A stretch of DNA of 44,958 nt, from positions 1-44,958 of the forward strand of contig JABXGV010000173.1 of the NCBI GenBank assembly GCA_016550485.1, in the 5' to 3' direction. The notes under the pieces were generated by a model. The model did no database searches. It was not told where the DNA came from and worked only from the letters and a program-made list of their open reading frames with translations. The translations under genes and the position numbers were made by a program. Source of the DNA: an archaeon (GTDB lineage Archaea > Asgardarchaeota > Hermodarchaeia > Hermodarchaeales > Hermodarchaeaceae). How positions within the stretch are numbered: the stretch's first letter is position 1; the number at the start of each line of letters is the position of its first letter. This document shows, piece by piece, positions 41,067 through 44,958 of this stretch.

Positions 41067-41876
41067 ATGTCAGAAAAACAAGAAGGCCCTCATGCTGGAG
41101 ATTCAGATTTACCAAGTGTTGGCGAACTAGTAATTGCAACAGTGACACGTATCACTTCACATGGTGCCTATGCCAGCCTTGACGAACATGATGGTCGTGA
41201 AGCATTCGTTCACATTTCTGAAATTGCCTCCACGTGGGTTCGAAACATTCGGAACTTCGTTAGAGAATCTCAGAAAATAGTTGGGAAGGTTCTCCGTGTC
41301 GATTTACGGAGAGGACAAGTCGACCTGTCTCTTCGACGTGTAACGAAGGAGCATTCCCGTATGAAGATTCAAGAGTGGAAACGTGCCCAGCGAGGGAAGC
41401 GGCTACTTGAATTGGCAGCAGAGAAACTAAAAACCTCATACGAAGAAGCCTTTGAAGCAGCAGGAAAGCTCATGGAATCGAATTATAGTGACATGCTTGA
41501 AGCACTAGAAGAGGCTAAGGAGAAGGGCGTCAAAGTTCTCCGAGATATTGGTGTACCTAAAAAATGGGCAGACGTACTTTATGAACTTGCTTTGATTCAT
41601 GTTATTGTTAGGGAAGTCAGCCTTGAGGCAACGATAAAATTAACATGCTCGAGCGCAGAAGGGATTGAAGGTGTTAGAAAGGCCCTTCTGGCTGCTCAGG
41701 CAATCGTTGCTCCATCAAAGGGTGAAGTCTTCGTCGATGGAGCTCCACGATATCGAATTCGACTAAAGGCAAAGGGTGCCAAGGACGCGGAAAGTATTCT
41801 CGACCGTGCCGTTGAGGAAAGCCTTAGAGTTATCAAAGAGTGCGGCGGAGAGGGCAGCGTCGTAGCCCGCTCCTAA
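41067..41876 (+). CDS. eif2a: Translation initiation factor aIF2 subunit alpha
   Basis: Alpha subunit of the initiator tRNA carrier. S1 domain (VGELVIATVTRITSHGAYASLDEHDGREAFVHISEI), helical domain (SLRRVTKEHSRMKIQEWKRAQRGKRLLELAAEKL) and C-terminal alpha-beta domain (VSLEATIKLTCSSAEGIEGVRKALLAA). Length 269 fits. Nop10 follows, the usual archaeal gene order. Confidence 0.97.
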   Translation: MSEKQEGPHAGDSDLPSVGELVIATVTRITSHGAYASLDEHDGREAFVHISEIASTWVRNIRNFVRESQKIVGKVLRVDLRRGQVDLSLRRVTKEHSRMKIQEWKRAQRGKRLLELAAEKLKTSYEEAFEAAGKLMESNYSDMLEALEEAKEKGVKVLRDIGVPKKWADVLYELALIHVIVREVSLEATIKLTCSSAEGIEGVRKALLAAQAIVAPSKGEVFVDGAPRYRIRLKAKGAKDAESILDRAVEESLRVIKECGGEGSVVARS

Positions 41877-41885
41877 ATTAATGAG

Positions 41886-42089
41886 GTGTTGGCATTACCC
41901 CGACAACTTAAGAAGTGCTCTCGCTGTTCCCACTACACAATGCATTCTACTACATGCCCACATTGTGGTGGGTCAGTAGTGTTTGCTCATCCTCCCCGCT
42001 TCTCCATAGACGATCGCTACGGGAAGTACCGCCGAGTAATGAAGAAAGGGCTGCTGTCGGAACAAGAGAGTGACGACGATTCTGCGTAA
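41886..42089 (+). CDS. nop10: H/ACA RNP protein Nop10
   Basis: Small zinc-binding part of H/ACA pseudouridylation complexes. The core has Cys10, Cys13, Cys24 and Cys27 (KCSRCSHYTMHSTTCPHCGG), HPPRFSIDDRYGKYRR and a charged tail ending DDDSA, slightly longer than in most archaea. GTG 41886 or TTG 41889. The 3' part overlaps the end of aglB on the other strand by 73 bases. Confidence 0.94.
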   Translation: MLALPRQLKKCSRCSHYTMHSTTCPHCGGSVVFAHPPRFSIDDRYGKYRRVMKKGLLSEQESDDDSA

Positions 42090-44958
42090 GCCATTCGAGA
42101 TGAATGGTCGTAATAGATTTCTATTCCGTTCAATGGGTTGTCGTGAACCGAGGAAATAGAGGGCTGGTGCGGCGTGGGAGTCACCTGTACGGTCAAGTTG
42201 AGGGTAACGTTCTGTCCCATATACTCAGGAACTAGGGACATATAGAACAATTCAACCTCCACAGTTCCTCCGGCCGTCAGCGTCTCACCCGCCTCAGCTG
42301 CGTCTAGGTTAAATTCAATCTGTTCACCAGTAAACAGTACAAGCCCGCGCTCAGAATCATCCGAGATGTACAAATCATTTCCTTCTATACGACCAACCCG
42401 ATCGATTTCACAGTAACCTTCACCAGTATTTTCTAACACGATGTGGATTGAACCGTTATCAAAGGCATAGCACTCTGAGAGGATGGCTGTCAGGTTATAG
42501 CTGGGGGCAAGGCGGACAGGTATCCGTGCCGTTGCATTCAGCTGGGGATGGAATCCCTCAGTTTTCACCGTAGCCTCAATAGTCGAACCAACTGGGAACT
42601 CGAGCTGAACCCGAGTGCTAAGAATCACCGACTCACCAGCCTTAACCTCAAACTCTCCAGATGAAGTGGTTAACCCATAGATGGTTACCGGCTCAACCCG
42701 CCACTCCTCAGCCTCATCGTCGTAGTAGCGGATATCAACACTCGAAATCGTGAAGGAGTGAAGTCCAGGGTTTGCCACCTCCATGACTACCGAGGAGAGC
42801 GGATCAGTAGGCGAAGGCCCACCGTGAATTGGATAAGCGCTAGCTCCTTTAATTGCTATTTCAGAATCAAGCCTAGTATAATCAACCTTGAAAATCTTCA
42901 TCAACTGATACTGCGACTGATAAGCCATGGGGAACGCGTCAAAGATCGAAAGCGCCGGGTCAACCGTTGGGTCGACCACACCACCTCCCAGGTCATTGTA
43001 GTTACCCTCGCCTAGGTTTGACGCATTAACGTAGAGCATATTGTAGAGCAGTGAATCGTAAAATCGCTGATGGGATGTGCCTCCTAGTGGGTCCCAGAAC
43101 TCGTTCTCGTGTGGCACCTCGTCGCCAAAGACCTCATAGGCGATTCGGACCATCCACTGCCATTTCCCTTCATCACCGCCATAACCTTGGGCGCCATAGC
43201 CAAAATGGACGAAGACATAGTCAATGTCAAAGCGGCGACAAATACGCAGCGCCTCAATCGGATCATCCTCCATGAGCATACGGCCAATCCAGGCAATCTG
43301 CGTCTTATTCACCGTCGCGTTATCCACAACCGTCGTACGGTTACCCATCACACGCGTCCAATACCCATAATCCCACCACGATGCAAAGACCGCATCTGGC
43401 GCCGTATGCGTGCGCATCCAACCAAAAGCCTCTAGATAATCTCTACTCTGAAATTGAATCTCACCAGTATCTGGAAATCTGTACCCCGGCACCATCTCGG
43501 GACCACCCATAGTGTTGGCGCCATCGATGGCAAAAAACACAGTCCCCATCAGCAGTAACAACACCAGCATGTACGTAACCGTAGCAAAGCTACGCGACGT
43601 TGGAGCCGTAATACGGCGCCGACGACGAGTGAGAATGGGGCGCTGCCAATACACCGTACGGAAGGGCGTCAACACACCAACCAAGCCATACGCGCCAACC
43701 AGCGCAGCAGCAGGGGCAAGCAACAAGGCAAGACGAATCATGGACCCAGTAAAGTAGATCCCAGTAAGCGTAAACACAATAATAAGCAAATCCACCTCCC
43801 GCTCCCTCCGGAAAGCAATGTACAGCCCAAAGGGAATCAGCAGCATCAGAAAACTAAGGTTATACCAGAAAGACGCCCACGGCGACGGCAAATGCTCCCC
43901 CACCGACGCCAGCAAATACGCCGTCTGACGAATAAACGGATCAAGCACCGTCGAAAACTTCCCCGCCAGCCCCGAAAACAGATTCACCTCCGGCGCCGCA
44001 AGAAGCTGCACAATCAACCCCGACTGGAAGAGAAACGCCAACCCCGCAACAACAATGCCACACATACCGCCAAACACGTACGCCGCATACGGCCGCAACC
44101 GAGCCGAAAACCCAACCACCGAACGAGGCATCCCCCGCTCACTCAGCCGCACCGCCCCCGCCACCTCCATCAACACCATCAACCCAAACACGCCAATGGG
44201 AATCAACCCCATCGTCGAATGCACAAAATCCGGCCCAATCCGCGGCACCAACACCGCAATAAACAACCCACCAAAAATCGTCCCCGAATACGCCACCAGC
44301 AGCCGCCGACTATACCGACGCAGCAAAATCAAGAGCAGCGCAAACAACGCCAACAACTCAAACACGTAAATATAACTGCTCCAACTCGCCGCCAAATACC
44401 CCAACGACAACCCCCCAAGAATCGCCGACGCCACACTCCCCTTCCGCAACGCCCGACAAAAGAAGAACAACACCAAAATAATCGCAAAAATCCCAATCGC
44501 CTCATTATCATAAAACCCCACAATCGTCCGCTGCGTATACGACGGCACAATCGCCAAGAAAAACGCACAAAACAACCCCACCTCCGTCGTCGCCACCTCC
44601 CGCCCCAAGAAAAACGCCGCCACCACCCCAAACGTCCCCATCAACGCCGGAAACAACACACACAACAACATCAAATCAATCCGCACACCAAAAAACTGCA
44701 ACACCAAATACAAAAACGCCGTCGTAAACGGCACCCCCGGATAACTCGACGTCGCAATCTCCCGACCAAACGGAAACCACGACGTCTCATCATACCAATT
44801 AAACCACGCCCCAAACCCATACTCCAAAATAAACTCCGTCTCACGATAGTTGTACCAAGGATCAAACGCCCTTAGGAGAGTCTCGAACCCCAACCCTGGG
44901 AGGATGCGGATGAGGAGGGCGATGACGGTGATGGAGATGAGGGCGAGGGTGGCGATGA
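42017..44958 (-). CDS. aglB: Oligosaccharyltransferase AglB/STT3 (5' end beyond window)
   Basis: Membrane enzyme that moves a lipid-linked glycan onto Asn of secreted proteins. The open frame runs off the right edge with a hydrophobic stretch like the first transmembrane helix, so the true start is outside. DPWYNYRETE marks the first catalytic loop, GFYDNEAIGIF the second, and WWDYG within FASWWDYGYW marks acceptor-sequon recognition. About 12 membrane segments are followed by a soluble C-terminal domain with beta-rich repeats. Base use in the 5' half is strongly skewed (see findings). Convergent overlap with nop10. Confidence 0.93.
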   Translation of the reverse strand, partial: IATLALISITVIALLIRILPGLGFETLLRAFDPWYNYRETEFILEYGFGAWFNWYDETSWFPFGREIATSSYPGVPFTTAFLYLVLQFFGVRIDLMLLCVLFPALMGTFGVVAAFFLGREVATTEVGLFCAFFLAIVPSYTQRTIVGFYDNEAIGIFAIILVLFFFCRALRKGSVASAILGGLSLGYLAASWSSYIYVFELLALFALLLILLRRYSRRLLVAYSGTIFGGLFIAVLVPRIGPDFVHSTMGLIPIGVFGLMVLMEVAGAVRLSERGMPRSVVGFSARLRPYAAYVFGGMCGIVVAGLAFLFQSGLIVQLLAAPEVNLFSGLAGKFSTVLDPFIRQTAYLLASVGEHLPSPWASFWYNLSFLMLLIPFGLYIAFRREREVDLLIIVFTLTGIYFTGSMIRLALLLAPAAALVGAYGLVGVLTPFRTVYWQRPILTRRRRRITAPTSRSFATVTYMLVLLLLMGTVFFAIDGANTMGGPEMVPGYRFPDTGEIQFQSRDYLEAFGWMRTHTAPDAVFASWWDYGYWTRVMGNRTTVVDNATVNKTQIAWIGRMLMEDDPIEALRICRRFDIDYVFVHFGYGAQGYGGDEGKWQWMVRIAYEVFGDEVPHENEFWDPLGGTSHQRFYDSLLYNMLYVNASNLGEGNYNDLGGGVVDPTVDPALSIFDAFPMAYQSQYQLMKIFKVDYTRLDSEIAIKGASAYPIHGGPSPTDPLSSVVMEVANPGLHSFTISSVDIRYYDDEAEEWRVEPVTIYGLTTSSGEFEVKAGESVILSTRVQLEFPVGSTIEATVKTEGFHPQLNATARIPVRLAPSYNLTAILSECYAFDNGSIHIVLENTGEGYCEIDRVGRIEGNDLYISDDSERGLVLFTGEQIEFNLDAAEAGETLTAGGTVEVELFYMSLVPEYMGQNVTLNLTVQVTPTPHQPSISSVHDNPLNGIEIYYDHSSRMAYAESSSLSCSDSSPFFITRRYFP

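Noticed and set aside
40630..41148. 172-codon minus-strand frame opposite eL44 and eS27
   Set aside because: Antisense to two certain ribosomal protein genes, no SD and no recognisable domain.
43892..44875. 327-codon open frame on the plus strand opposite aglB
   Set aside because: Its product is almost only Arg, Pro, His, Gln and Asn, with no start signal, and it mirrors a well-supported membrane protein. It is a by-product of base skew.

Overview
The window is a dense stretch of an archaeal chromosome of roughly mid-40s GC. Nearly every gene is archaeal information processing: Rpb9/TFS-, RpoL- and RpoF-type transcription proteins, aIF1A, aIF2alpha, aIF2beta and aIF5A, aEF1beta, SRP54, PCNA, heterodimeric primase, GINS, Cdc48, AglB and deoxyhypusine synthase. 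A eukaryote-type small ribosomal protein eL38 and four intron-containing tRNA genes, most with introns at non-canonical positions, argue for the TACK or Asgard side of the archaea rather than a classical euryarchaeon. The sequence alone does not fix the phylum. Many genes start with TTG behind a good Shine-Dalgarno (SD) sequence. Apart from the tRNA-filled left edge, no gene-free stretch exceeds 300 bases.

Layout. 1-600 holds four tRNAs (Ala-CGC, Glu-UUC, Leu-UAG, Asn-GUU). 635-6080 (minus strand) is a translation and ribosome-biogenesis cluster: Pno1/Dim2 KH protein, RIO1 kinase, Nep1, aIF1A, NMD3, DUF424, aIF2beta and an RPA32-like protein. 6195-9640 carries a MetRS-C-like tRNA-binding protein, a PAC2 chaperone-like protein, a beta-CASP nuclease and a presenilin-like protease. 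9667-10267 is eL38, tRNA-Val and eL40. 10334-12855 is sucD-sucC with an Lrp-like regulator. 13027-19507 holds a NusA-like KH protein, TruD, Pth2, a geranylgeranyl reductase, TFS, an RNase III-like protein, RpoL, Csl4 and a METTL5-like methyltransferase. 19595-22743 is enolase, an MFS transporter and uL16/L10e. 22835-31816 (minus strand) holds a DRG GTPase broken by a frameshift, HemK/Mtq2, KsgA/Dim1, DUF655, RpoF, eL21, Pus10, TrmY-like, SRP54, deoxyhypusine synthase and its substrate aIF5A. 31899-33839 is NAD kinase, Nob1, a Zn-ribbon protein and aEF1beta. 33968-42089 is Cdc48 followed by a replication-to-translation run: OB-fold protein, PCNA, PriL, PriS, GINS, eL44, eS27, aIF2alpha, Nop10. 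The right edge carries AglB, whose 5' end lies outside the window.

How the genes work together. Several neighbours act on the same molecule. Pus10 and the TrmY-like enzyme should make, then methylate, pseudouridine 54 of tRNA. Deoxyhypusine synthase sits next to aIF5A. RIO1, Pno1, Nep1, KsgA/Dim1 and Nob1, all late small-subunit factors, are present in one window. PCNA, primase and GINS form a compact replisome operon.

The points most worth a second look are: the non-canonical tRNA introns (two each in Glu and Val, one in the T-loop of Leu); a DRG GTPase split by one extra base inside a short tandem repeat; a Pno1 gene with no ATG, GTG or TTG start but an ATA overlapping the RIO1 stop; a lysine-rich N-terminal tail on aIF2beta; an NPPF-to-NTPF change in the METTL5-like enzyme; and an abrupt strand-composition shift in the 5' half of aglB.
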